In this document: positions 1-6,133 of the stretch, piece after piece
Layout of the letters: the number at the start of each line of letters is the position of its first letter
How positions within the stretch are numbered: the first letter of the stretch is position 1
NCBI GenBank assembly: GCA_020355945.1
Contig: CP070627.1
Span: 6,310,186 to 6,319,778 of the forward strand
Direction: 5' to 3'
Length of the DNA: 9,593 nucleotides
From: Candidatus Aminicenantota bacterium
Lineage (GTDB): Bacteria; Acidobacteriota; Aminicenantia; UBA2199
Notes under the pieces: generated by a model
Told to the model about the DNA's origin: nothing
Databases searched by the model: none
The model's input: only the letters and a program-made list of their open reading frames with translations
Made by a program: the position numbers and the translations under genes

Positions 1-250
1 CGGGCAACACCGCCATCGGCGCCAGTCCCATGCCGACAACCTGTCCGTCCTGGTGATCAATCGTTGCCGGGCTGAAGAAGATATGTCCCACGATTTTCTC
101 ACCTGAGACGGCCACCAACGATATTGTTTCCTTACACGCCTCTCGAAGCTTATCAACTATACGACCTTCTTCTGGCGTCCCAAATGCCTGATTGTTAACG
201 AATCGTACTGCATCATAATCTTCCTGCTTTTCTTCTCGAATTTCGATCAT
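1..250 (-). CDS. GNAT family N-acetyltransferase, partial (C-terminus outside window)
   Basis: The first 83 residues of a protein read leftward from ATG at 250 and are cut by the window edge. The N-terminus (MIEIREEKQEDYDAVRFVN) has the typical first strand and helix of GNAT acetyltransferases. It is followed by a strand pair around residues 44-60 (ISLVAVSGEKIVGHIFFSP) and then VGMGLAPMAVLP at 72-83, which is the strand leading into the acetyl-CoA-binding loop. The Q/R-x-x-G-x-G/A loop itself would lie beyond the edge. The pattern is closest to the YhbS-like GNAT subgroup; the acceptor substrate cannot be told. The next ATG upstream (258) is followed at once by a stop, so 250 is the start. 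AAAGG at 260-264 with a 9-nt spacer is its ribosome binding site. It has its own promoter and probably is not part of the block ending at 454. Confidence 0.85.
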   Translation of the reverse strand, partial: MIEIREEKQEDYDAVRFVNNQAFGTPEEGRIVDKLREACKETISLVAVSGEKIVGHIFFSPATIDHQDGQVVGMGLAPMAVLP

Positions 251-328
251 TTCTTCATGCCTTTATTTTTTTTCTTTTCCAGGTAGCAAAAACTGGCTTT
301 AAAGTCTTTTTGTTTTTCATAAAGTAGA

Positions 329-357
329 ATTATAATTTAATGAGATTGAGAGGTCAA
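329..357 (-). promoter_or_regulatory. sigma70-type promoter for the GNAT gene
   Basis: On the minus strand TTGACC (357-352, 5 of 6 matches to TTGACA) is followed by a 17-nt spacer and a perfect TATAAT (334-329). Transcription would start near 322, giving a leader of about 70 nt before the ATG at 250. This is the best-matching promoter in the window and lies in the 203-nt gap between the M99-type peptidase and the acetyltransferase. It was identified by consensus only. Confidence 0.7.
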
Positions 358-453
358 CAATTGAATGCATATTTTTGATACAAGAATTTCATTCCAATCA
401 TGTCTTGTGGGACCTAGCCTTTTAACAGTTGGAAAAAATAAACCAAACTTTAA

Positions 454-1881
454 TCAAGGGTTGCGAATCTCTACCTGGAATCCGCCAGCAAAACGATTGG
501 AATTGTAAATCTTTACAAAATAAATGTTTCCTTCTTTTCTCAAGGAATACTTCTCAAGAAGATTCCCAGGATAAATTTTTACATGGGAGTCATCCCGTTT
601 GCCCGGGGGTAAACTGAAACCACGAACGTCAAACCGGGTACCGGGAAAATGCGGCTGAGTATCCAATATATTAAAATACTCACCCTTTCGGACTTCTATT
701 TTTCCCCAGTTGGGAATCGTTTTTCCTTCTCCGTTGACTTCAACAACAACCTGACGTACTGAATTTTCCCGGTAGTTTCTTAAATAGATTTTGCCCATGG
801 TAAGGTGATTCTTTTTTATCAAAATATTGACCGGCTTTTTAAAAACAAATTCTTTACTCATGTCGTTAATATTACCCCAATTTAAAATATTGCCCGACAG
901 GCCGGAATTAGAATTGGAAAATATCTCCTTTATGACGATCTTATCCCCGGGATTTAACCTTAAATTGGTATTCCCATTGACCCGGATAATATCCTTATCA
1001 TTCTTCAGGAACTCCACCCAATACAATACGGGAAGGTTGATTTTCGGGGATGGGTAAATGAATTGCAAACCGAATTCATGAAGAATTTCTTTTATCGCCA
1101 ACAACTGGTACTTGACCTTGTGATAGAGCGTGGGCAGGTCTTTGGAGGTTTCCAGGCCAAAGGCCGGGATGGAATGGGTGGTCAAAACATAATACGTGGC
1201 GGATTTTTTCATCTCCGGGAATTTGGTGTTGGGGTCTAAAGAGTTGTGATCCCAAAACCCGAAATGATGATCTTTATTTTTGATTTGCCGGTTCACCCTC
1301 TCTAAGATTCGTTTCCCGATCTCACCAAGGTTCATTGGCTTCTTTAACTTTTGAGAGTAGAAATTGGAGCAGTCAATGATTAAACTTTGACCGTACCGAT
1401 ATTGATTGTATTTCTCATTAATATAGGTTTCCCGGTGAAAGCCATAGGCATCGTGCTGGTTAATAAAAACATCCGCTTCTTTCATCAATTTTTTCAGGAG
1501 TTTGACCACTTCGGCATCCGGGTCGTCTGGTTTTTCTCCGGGGCCGAATTTTCGGTTCATGTCTCCATGCACTTCGCGGCGGTTCAACATAATCGAAGGG
1601 AAATTGGCACGGGGAACAATAATTAAACTGCCTTTCATTAATTTGATCCGGGAGAGTATCTCCGATGAAAAATACCCCCCGGGCTCATCACCATGAATCC
1701 CACCGAAAATCAATACAGTTAAACCCGGTTTCTCTCCTTTGATGCGAATGACTTCCAGTTGATGGTCCGTGTGCTTAAAATAAATCTCACCAAACAGGTG
1801 AAGGGGTTTTAATAAAAATAACAAAAGCCAAAAAATAATAAAAAATACAGGTTCCTTATAAAAACGATAAAAAACATTCAT
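454..1881 (-). CDS. M99/M14-type zinc carboxypeptidase, Csd4/Pgp1-like (predicted peptidoglycan peptide trimming)
   Basis: A 475-residue protein from ATG at 1881. A hydrophobic segment at 11-30 indicates a signal peptide or membrane anchor, so it should act in the periplasm. The catalytic domain shows H63-x-x-E66 in GGIHGDEPGG, an MNRKFG motif at 108-113, H143 in INQHDAYGFHR, and a candidate general base E244 in FGLETSK. This is the zinc ligand set (HxxE plus a later His) of M14-like carboxypeptidases. About 200 further residues look beta-rich, and the overall length resembles Csd4 of Helicobacter and Pgp1 of Campylobacter, which cut the terminal meso-diaminopimelate from peptidoglycan tripeptides. 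The longest open frame starts at 1983, but its extra 34 residues are encoded by an intergenic repeat. The ATG at 1881 has GAAGG (1892-1888) 6 nt upstream. The adjacent Csd6-like gene supports a peptidoglycan role. A succinylglutamate desuccinylase/aspartoacylase-type amidohydrolase is the alternative reading; the substrate is inferred. Confidence 0.78.
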   Translation of the reverse strand: MNVFYRFYKEPVFFIIFWLLLFLLKPLHLFGEIYFKHTDHQLEVIRIKGEKPGLTVLIFGGIHGDEPGGYFSSEILSRIKLMKGSLIIVPRANFPSIMLNRREVHGDMNRKFGPGEKPDDPDAEVVKLLKKLMKEADVFINQHDAYGFHRETYINEKYNQYRYGQSLIIDCSNFYSQKLKKPMNLGEIGKRILERVNRQIKNKDHHFGFWDHNSLDPNTKFPEMKKSATYYVLTTHSIPAFGLETSKDLPTLYHKVKYQLLAIKEILHEFGLQFIYPSPKINLPVLYWVEFLKNDKDIIRVNGNTNLRLNPGDKIVIKEIFSNSNSGLSGNILNWGNINDMSKEFVFKKPVNILIKKNHLTMGKIYLRNYRENSVRQVVVEVNGEGKTIPNWGKIEVRKGEYFNILDTQPHFPGTRFDVRGFSLPPGKRDDSHVKIYPGNLLEKYSLRKEGNIYFVKIYNSNRFAGGFQVEIRNP

Positions 1882-1905
1882 TTTTCGCCTTCTATGAAAA
1901 TAAGC

Positions 1906-1932
1906 CGCGAAGACACGCGAAGGGACGCGAAG
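1906..1932. repeat. short phased direct repeat, three copies of CGCGAAG
   Basis: CGCGAAG occurs at 1906-1912, 1916-1922 and 1926-1932, exactly 10 bp apart, separated by ACA and GGA. It lies just upstream of the M99-type peptidase start and would be translated if the longer frame (start 1983) were used. It resembles the ACGAAG-type tandem intergenic repeats that recur in many environmental bacterial genomes. That resemblance is from memory and the copy number elsewhere in this genome is unknown. Confidence 0.6.
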
Positions 1933-2016
1933 AAAAAATAGACATAAACCCAATTGTAGATGCTTCACGGTTTGATTCATCAAACCCCTTAAAGACGGGG
2001 ATGAATTGCTCGGGTC

Positions 2017-2036
2017 GGGCTTGATAAATCAAGCCC
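2017..2036. repeat. perfect intergenic palindrome, 9-bp arms
   Basis: GGGCTTGAT (2017-2025) and ATCAAGCCC (2028-2036) are exact inverted repeats around AA. Read on the minus strand it begins GTAGGGG, like the GTAGGGGC-headed palindromic (REP-like) elements scattered in many bacterial genomes. No T-tract follows on either strand, so it is a poor intrinsic terminator. It sits in the 229-nt gap between the Csd6-like and Csd4-like genes, and could affect mRNA stability or be a dispersed element. Confidence 0.6.
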
Positions 2037-2110
2037 CTACAATAAAATTGATAAGTTGAGAGCATAATTTTCATACGTCTCCTGGCGAGGCTCGCATCAT
2101 GAGGGGCTGC

Positions 2111-3460
2111 TTAGTGATTGAAAAAGTAAGTGATAATCTGTTCATGTTTGTCCTGGCTGTTAACCAGGAACAAAGTCAAACTTTTTAAACCGAAATCTTT
2201 TTCTTTTGTCATGACCACCGTGGTCTCTCTCTTTTCCAGGAGAATGCCCCTTGAATAATCCCGGGGTACTCCACCGTTTAATGGAATGCCTGGCAACGAT
2301 TGAAATCGTGTACTGTCTCTATTTTCCATGCGCAGCACCGGTATCACTTTCAGGTTCCTGGCAGAACCTGACCTGGTGAGGAATAATTTGACGGTTTGCC
2401 CGAATATGGAAATATTCCGTAAATGGATTTCATGAGGAGAAACCGCTATTGTCTCCGTTTTAATTTGCTTTAAGTAGTCTTTCCGGAATTCATCAATAGT
2501 AATATAATTGCCTTTGGAGATTTCAAATTTTGTCGGTGGGGGCAGTTGAAAACCGGATTCATCAGCGATTCTTCCTTTATCTTCATAATCCATCCAGTAT
2601 TGAATTTTTTTGTTGTAAAAATGGTTTTTATCAGAGATATAAAGTTGTTTAAAGGTCACCACAAAATAATTTTTAAAGGCGTATATATTGATATCGGAGA
2701 GGATGACTTTTATAAATCGATAGAGTTTATTCAACCGACGTTTATAAGCTTTAAATTGGTCCAGGTTCATCCCGCTGTAAAAGAAATCCTTTTCATAATA
2801 ACCGGTGTACCTGTCAATGTTTTTATTTTCCCAATGTTCTTTCCATTCCTTCAGATAGTTGATCAGCCGTTCTCTTTTCTTTCGGATATTTTCAATGGTT
2901 TCGTATTTGATTTTATTGTAGATGCATATGGGGGTTTGATCCAGGAAGATATATTTGGAAACTTTTATCAAGTCCGGGTTTTTCATGACCACGCATCCCC
3001 TTGAATTATTGGGAAAATTGATTTTTTCCTCCTCGAAGGCACCGTGCAGCCAGATCCCGGAACCCTCTTTATTTTCTTTTTTATCAATGGGATTGGGGTA
3101 ATTTAAAGTAAACGCTTTATCCCCGTAATCATCGGTTTTAGGGAGTTCGGCCCCGGAAAGAATGCGTTTGAAGAAATAGATACCTTCCGGGGTTTTCATG
3201 TCCCCTTCTTCCAATTTGGGACCGTGGTTTTTCCCGGAAGTTACTTTAAATGTTTCCAGGGGTTCTGCCTGGTAGTTGGAGTAAATAAAAAGGCTTTGTG
3301 TAGACTTCTCCACGATCACGATATGCTGTTCCGGACCAAATTGGTAACTTAATAAACAATCAGGGATTTGTCGTCCTGCTGTTAATGTCCCCGGCGATGA
3401 AACAAACAACACAAATATAAACAGGATAAAATGTAGGTTTTTATTTCTGTTAACCTTCAA
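2111..3460 (-). CDS. L,D-transpeptidase/L,D-carboxypeptidase fold protein, Csd6/Pgp2-like
   Basis: A 449-residue exported protein. Residues 1-28 form a signal peptide (hydrophobic 10-22, likely cut after LTA). A YkuD domain covers about 44-182 with the catalytic pair visible: H139 in GSGIWLHG and C156 in NNSRGCVV, preceded by the TPEGIYFF strand at 90-97. Residues about 200-296 (KEWKEHWENKNIDRYTGYY) match the NTF2-like domain that follows YkuD in Csd6 and Pgp2, which remove the terminal D-Ala from peptidoglycan tetrapeptides. The last 150 residues (297-449) have no counterpart I recognise and look beta-rich. The start is TTG at 3460: AGGAGG (3473-3468) lies 7 nt upstream. rph ends 62 nt upstream and the Csd4-like gene begins 229 nt downstream. 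True transpeptidase activity instead of carboxypeptidase cannot be excluded. Confidence 0.82.
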   Translation of the reverse strand: MKVNRNKNLHFILFIFVLFVSSPGTLTAGRQIPDCLLSYQFGPEQHIVIVEKSTQSLFIYSNYQAEPLETFKVTSGKNHGPKLEEGDMKTPEGIYFFKRILSGAELPKTDDYGDKAFTLNYPNPIDKKENKEGSGIWLHGAFEEEKINFPNNSRGCVVMKNPDLIKVSKYIFLDQTPICIYNKIKYETIENIRKKRERLINYLKEWKEHWENKNIDRYTGYYEKDFFYSGMNLDQFKAYKRRLNKLYRFIKVILSDINIYAFKNYFVVTFKQLYISDKNHFYNKKIQYWMDYEDKGRIADESGFQLPPPTKFEISKGNYITIDEFRKDYLKQIKTETIAVSPHEIHLRNISIFGQTVKLFLTRSGSARNLKVIPVLRMENRDSTRFQSLPGIPLNGGVPRDYSRGILLEKRETTVVMTKEKDFGLKSLTLFLVNSQDKHEQIITYFFNH

Positions 3461-3467
3461 TTTTCAG

Positions 3468-3473
3468 CCTCCT
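3468..3473 (-). promoter_or_regulatory. strong ribosome binding site that decides a TTG start
   Basis: A perfect AGGAGG on the minus strand lies 7 nt before TTG at 3460. It supports initiation at TTG for the Csd6-like gene. A small hairpin (TGGCT 3476-3480 and AGCCA 3485-3489, 4-nt loop) lies directly upstream and could tune access to this site. Confidence 0.75.
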
Positions 3474-3494
3474 ACTGGCTGCTAAGCCATTATT

Positions 3495-3525
3495 CCACGT
3501 TACCACGTTACACGTTACCACGTTA
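3495..3525. repeat. tandem repeat of CCACGTTA overlapping the rph stop codon
   Basis: Plus-strand units are CCACGTTA (3495-3502), CCACGTTA (3503-3510), CACGTTA (3511-3517) and CCACGTTA (3518-3525). On the minus strand each unit begins TAACGTG, and the first TAA (3525-3523) is the stop codon of rph. The repeat fills half of the 62-nt gap before the Csd6-like gene. It resembles other short intergenic ACGTTAC-type tandem repeats; its function is unknown. Confidence 0.75.
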
Positions 3526-4230
3526 GACATGTTTTTTCAATTGATCGATGATGTCTATATTTTTTTTAACACCAAGGTTAATCACATCCTGGAAAATCTC
3601 TTTTGATATGGTTTTTTCCTCCCCAAACGCCTGGACTTCGACAATATTACCTTTTCCCGAAGATACGATGTTGATGTCCGCATCTGCCTGGTAATCTTCT
3701 TCATAGGTTAAGTCTACCAGGATATTTTTATCTTTTACCCCGATGGAAACACTGGCGATCCATTCGATTTCCGGCAGGTCGGGGATGATGGTTTCGTAGA
3801 CCAGGTATTTCAGCATTTTGACCAGGACCACCATCCCACTATTTAGAGAGGCGCACCGCGTGCTGCCGTCTGCCTGGAGCACATCCGTGTCAATATGCAA
3901 GGTCATCCCGTTAATTTTTTCCAGATCAAATGTGGTGCGCAGTGCCCGACCTACAAAGCGCTGAATTTCAATGTGCCGGTTATTGACCCTCTGCCTCTCC
4001 CGGTTGACCCTCTCATTGCCGGTGGAACCGGGAAGCATGGAATATTCGGCCTTAACCCATCCTTTAGAACTGCTTTTAAGGAAAAAGGGCACTTTTTCCT
4101 CGTAAATGCCGGTACATAATACCCGCGTATCTCCTTGCTCGATTAATACGGAAGCAGGAACATTTTTTATATAATCCGGGATGATCCGCATCTCCCGCAT
4201 CTGATCATACGCTCTGCCGTCTTTTCTCAT
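3523..4230 (-). CDS. rph: RNase PH (tRNA 3'-end processing exoribonuclease)
   Basis: RNase PH is a phosphate-dependent 3'-to-5' exoribonuclease that trims the 3' trailers of tRNA precursors and works as a hexamer in the cytoplasm. From ATG at 4230 the protein has 235 residues, close to the usual 240-250. Family signatures in order: MRKDGR at 1-6, GWVKAEYSMLPGST at 57-70, RHIEIQRFVGRALR at 85-98, IDTDVLQADGSTR at 113-125, and the metal/phosphate-site region DLTYEED..ADADIN with D179 and D185 in the expected 6-residue spacing. The longest frame starts 18 nt upstream (4248), but AAGGAGG (4242-4236) is placed 5 nt before the ATG at 4230, and family members begin MRKDGR. It starts 21 nt after the acyltransferase stop. 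It is a housekeeping gene inside an envelope operon; the usual partner rdgB is not next to it. Confidence 0.96.
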   Translation of the reverse strand: MRKDGRAYDQMREMRIIPDYIKNVPASVLIEQGDTRVLCTGIYEEKVPFFLKSSSKGWVKAEYSMLPGSTGNERVNRERQRVNNRHIEIQRFVGRALRTTFDLEKINGMTLHIDTDVLQADGSTRCASLNSGMVVLVKMLKYLVYETIIPDLPEIEWIASVSIGVKDKNILVDLTYEEDYQADADINIVSSGKGNIVEVQAFGEEKTISKEIFQDVINLGVKKNIDIIDQLKKHV

Positions 4231-4235
4231 GGTAG

Positions 4236-4242
4236 CCTCCTT
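4236..4242 (-). promoter_or_regulatory. ribosome binding site deciding the rph start
   Basis: AAGGAGG on the minus strand with a 5-nt spacer to ATG at 4230. The in-frame ATGs at 4248 and 4245 lie upstream of or abut this site, so they are unlikely starts. Confidence 0.8.
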
Positions 4243-4251
4243 CATCATTCA

Positions 4252-5181
4252 TCATTGTTCCCTGGTTTGTGCAGGTCCAGGTCTGGTTTTCCAGCGATTG
4301 TGGAACCAAAACCACTGTTCCGGGTATTGCCTTATCTTTTCTTCAATGATAGACGTACACCTCTGGGTCAACTGCCGGATATCTTCTTTTTGATTACCAG
4401 TCCCTGTGCCGGTAACATCAATCTCTTCCAACAGGTCCAGGACAATTTTATCTTTTTCATAATGTAAAAAAATGGGGATAATAGGGATGGCCCGTTTGAT
4501 ATGCAATTGCGAAACCGAGGGCACTGCACTGGCCATCTTTCCAAAAAAATTCACACCTACCCCTTCCCTGGCAATGGTATTATGATCGATTAAAAGATAT
4601 ACAATCCCGTTTTTTTTAAGCCGGTTGAGAATGGTGCGTATTGAATTCTGTTTGTAAATCACTTCGGAACCCATGTATTCCCTGAATTGTTTAACTTTTC
4701 TTTCCACCAACGGATTATTCATCTCCCTGGCCACACTATTGATTTTTCGGTTTAATTTCCTGCTCAGTATGTAAGGGATCAATTCCCAGTTGCCAAAATG
4801 AGCGGAGAACAAGATAACACCTTTTTTCTTTTCCAGAGCTCGTTCCAGGAAATCCAGGTGATGGATTTCAATTTCCTTTAAGATCCTGTCCGGTCGTCTT
4901 TTTACAAAGATAGTGATAATTTCTGTAAACACATAAGAAAAATGGCGGGAAATCGCTTTGGTTAACGCTGAAATTTCCTCTCCCGAATACCCGGGAAAAG
5001 CAGTTTTTAAATTTTTTACCACCACTCCCGGGTTTTTCTTGCCGATCCTGGCAAACAGGTATTGGAGCAGCCTCCGGTTGAACCTCACCACGAAAAGAGG
5101 CGATCCTTTAATCAGCCAGACAAAAACAATAAACAATATATATTCAACCCGGTGTTTCAATTTTATCTTTTTTTTCTGCAT
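4252..5181 (-). CDS. LpxL/HtrB-like lipid A late acyltransferase
   Basis: A 309-residue member of the lysophospholipid/lipid A acyltransferase family. It is predicted to transfer an acyl chain from acyl-ACP to Kdo-lipid A on the inner face of the inner membrane. An N-terminal hydrophobic segment spans about 13-32. The catalytic H-x4-D/E motif is H128-F-G-N-W-E133 in SAHFGNWE, followed by an IDHN region (about 198-201, where most LpxL proteins have DQ), NFFGKMASAVPS at 211-222, and the diagnostic C-terminus PEQWFWFHNRWKTRP. Start ATG at 5181 lies within the end of lpxK (38-nt overlap), has only a weak GGA upstream, and probably depends on translational coupling; TTG at 5160 is a less likely alternative. 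Between lpxK and rph in the same direction. Which acyl position and chain it handles cannot be told from sequence; an LpxM-type role is possible. Confidence 0.9.
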   Translation of the reverse strand: MQKKKIKLKHRVEYILFIVFVWLIKGSPLFVVRFNRRLLQYLFARIGKKNPGVVVKNLKTAFPGYSGEEISALTKAISRHFSYVFTEIITIFVKRRPDRILKEIEIHHLDFLERALEKKKGVILFSAHFGNWELIPYILSRKLNRKINSVAREMNNPLVERKVKQFREYMGSEVIYKQNSIRTILNRLKKNGIVYLLIDHNTIAREGVGVNFFGKMASAVPSVSQLHIKRAIPIIPIFLHYEKDKIVLDLLEEIDVTGTGTGNQKEDIRQLTQRCTSIIEEKIRQYPEQWFWFHNRWKTRPGPAQTREQ

Positions 5182-6133
5182 ATTTCCAAATACATTCCAT
5201 TAAATCAAAGCTAAATTTTATACTATTTTGCGTATAAATTAAAGGGATTTGGGTTAAATCCAGGTGTTTTATTTTCATAAAGTCCTTTTCCGTGCATACC
5301 AAATAGTCTGCTTTTTTTTGGATCCTGAGTTGATTGAGCCGCTTAATATCTGCTTCCGTGTAAAAATGATGATCGCTGTAACCCTTAAATTCCTTCAGGG
5401 GGAAAAGAGAGAGATCATTTTTAAATCGTAAATTATCTCCCAGTGCTGAAAAACCCATAAGAGAAGCATTTCCGATATCAATGGCTTTTCCTCCCGGGCT
5501 GTAAAACCGTTCCAATTGGAAATCGTAACTACCACAGTTGGGACCATCAAAGGGATAAGGCCCGTTGTATCGATAGAAAAACACATAATCTTCCTTTTTC
5601 AATAAAAATTTAAAATTCCTGAGAAAGTAATACGGATGACGTGGATTAAAAAGCATGATTTTGATATCTTTATAGATATTGGTGGTTTGGAAACCGTCAT
5701 CCAGGAGGATGATTTTATTGTTATCGTTGATGGCTTTTTCAATGGAAATTTGCCGGTTTTTTCCTACATAGATATCCTGTTGGGGGAACCGGTGTTTAAA
5801 TAGTTTGGCTTCATCTCCTATGTCTTCAATGCTGTGGTTTGGCTGGACCGCTGCGCCTGGGGTTTCCAATTTTGATTTGTATCCCCTGGTGACAACAGCA
5901 AATTTGATATGTTCCTTTTCCAGATATTTACCGATTTCAATGACCAGGGTGGTTTTGCCGGTACCACCAAAAGATAAATTGTCAATTGAAATAATCAGGG
6001 CTTCCGGGTATCTCTTTTGCCGCAGGGATTTGCGTTTGAGATTGATCAGCGACAGGGTTTTAAAAATAATCGATACCGCATTCAACAGCCAGGTAGTCAG
6101 GCGATGAACCGGTGAATTTCCTTTAATGTACAT
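5144..6133 (-). CDS. lpxK: tetraacyldisaccharide 4'-kinase LpxK
   Basis: LpxK is a membrane-bound kinase that phosphorylates the 4' position of the tetraacyldisaccharide-1-phosphate precursor to give lipid IVA. With ATG at 6133 the protein has 329 residues, the normal family length. Motifs: hydrophobic N-terminal helix at about 11-30, Walker A GGTGKT at 56-61 within IDNLSFGGTGKTT, VTRGYKSK at 81-88, GDEAKLF at 106-112, LDDGFQ at 144-149 (Walker B-like, catalytic Asp), and CTEKDFMKIK near the C-terminus. The longest frame begins at 6229, but its first 32 residues are basic, unlike the family, and lie wholly inside waaA. The ATG at 6133 has AAGG (6146-6143) 9 nt upstream and overlaps waaA by 37 nt. 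Its end overlaps the acyltransferase start by 38 nt, so the three genes are translationally linked. Confidence 0.94.
   Translation of the reverse strand: MYIKGNSPVHRLTTWLLNAVSIIFKTLSLINLKRKSLRQKRYPEALIISIDNLSFGGTGKTTLVIEIGKYLEKEHIKFAVVTRGYKSKLETPGAAVQPNHSIEDIGDEAKLFKHRFPQQDIYVGKNRQISIEKAINDNNKIILLDDGFQTTNIYKDIKIMLFNPRHPYYFLRNFKFLLKKEDYVFFYRYNGPYPFDGPNCGSYDFQLERFYSPGGKAIDIGNASLMGFSALGDNLRFKNDLSLFPLKEFKGYSDHHFYTEADIKRLNQLRIQKKADYLVCTEKDFMKIKHLDLTQIPLIYTQNSIKFSFDLMECIWKYAEKKDKIETPG

Noticed and set aside
434..453. T-rich stretch just after the M99-type peptidase stop as a terminator
   Set aside because: The minus strand has a TTATTTTTT run near 442-434, but no stable hairpin precedes it.
429..617. 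Open frame of 62 codons on the plus strand
   Set aside because: It lies antisense to the C-terminal coding part of the M99-type peptidase, has no recognisable motif and no ribosome binding site; it is a shadow of the real gene.
2017..2036. Palindrome considered as an intrinsic terminator for the Csd6-like gene
   Set aside because: The arms are strong, but no T-run follows on the minus strand; the sequence after it is GC-rich (GACCCGAGC). The 2-nt loop also favours a dispersed palindrome over a terminator.
2546..3004. Plus-strand open frame of 152 codons antisense to the Csd6-like gene
   Set aside because: The opposite strand carries a complete YkuD/NTF2 protein with catalytic residues across this stretch. 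The antisense peptide is a hydrophobic Phe/Ile-rich translation typical of shadows of Lys/Asn-rich genes.
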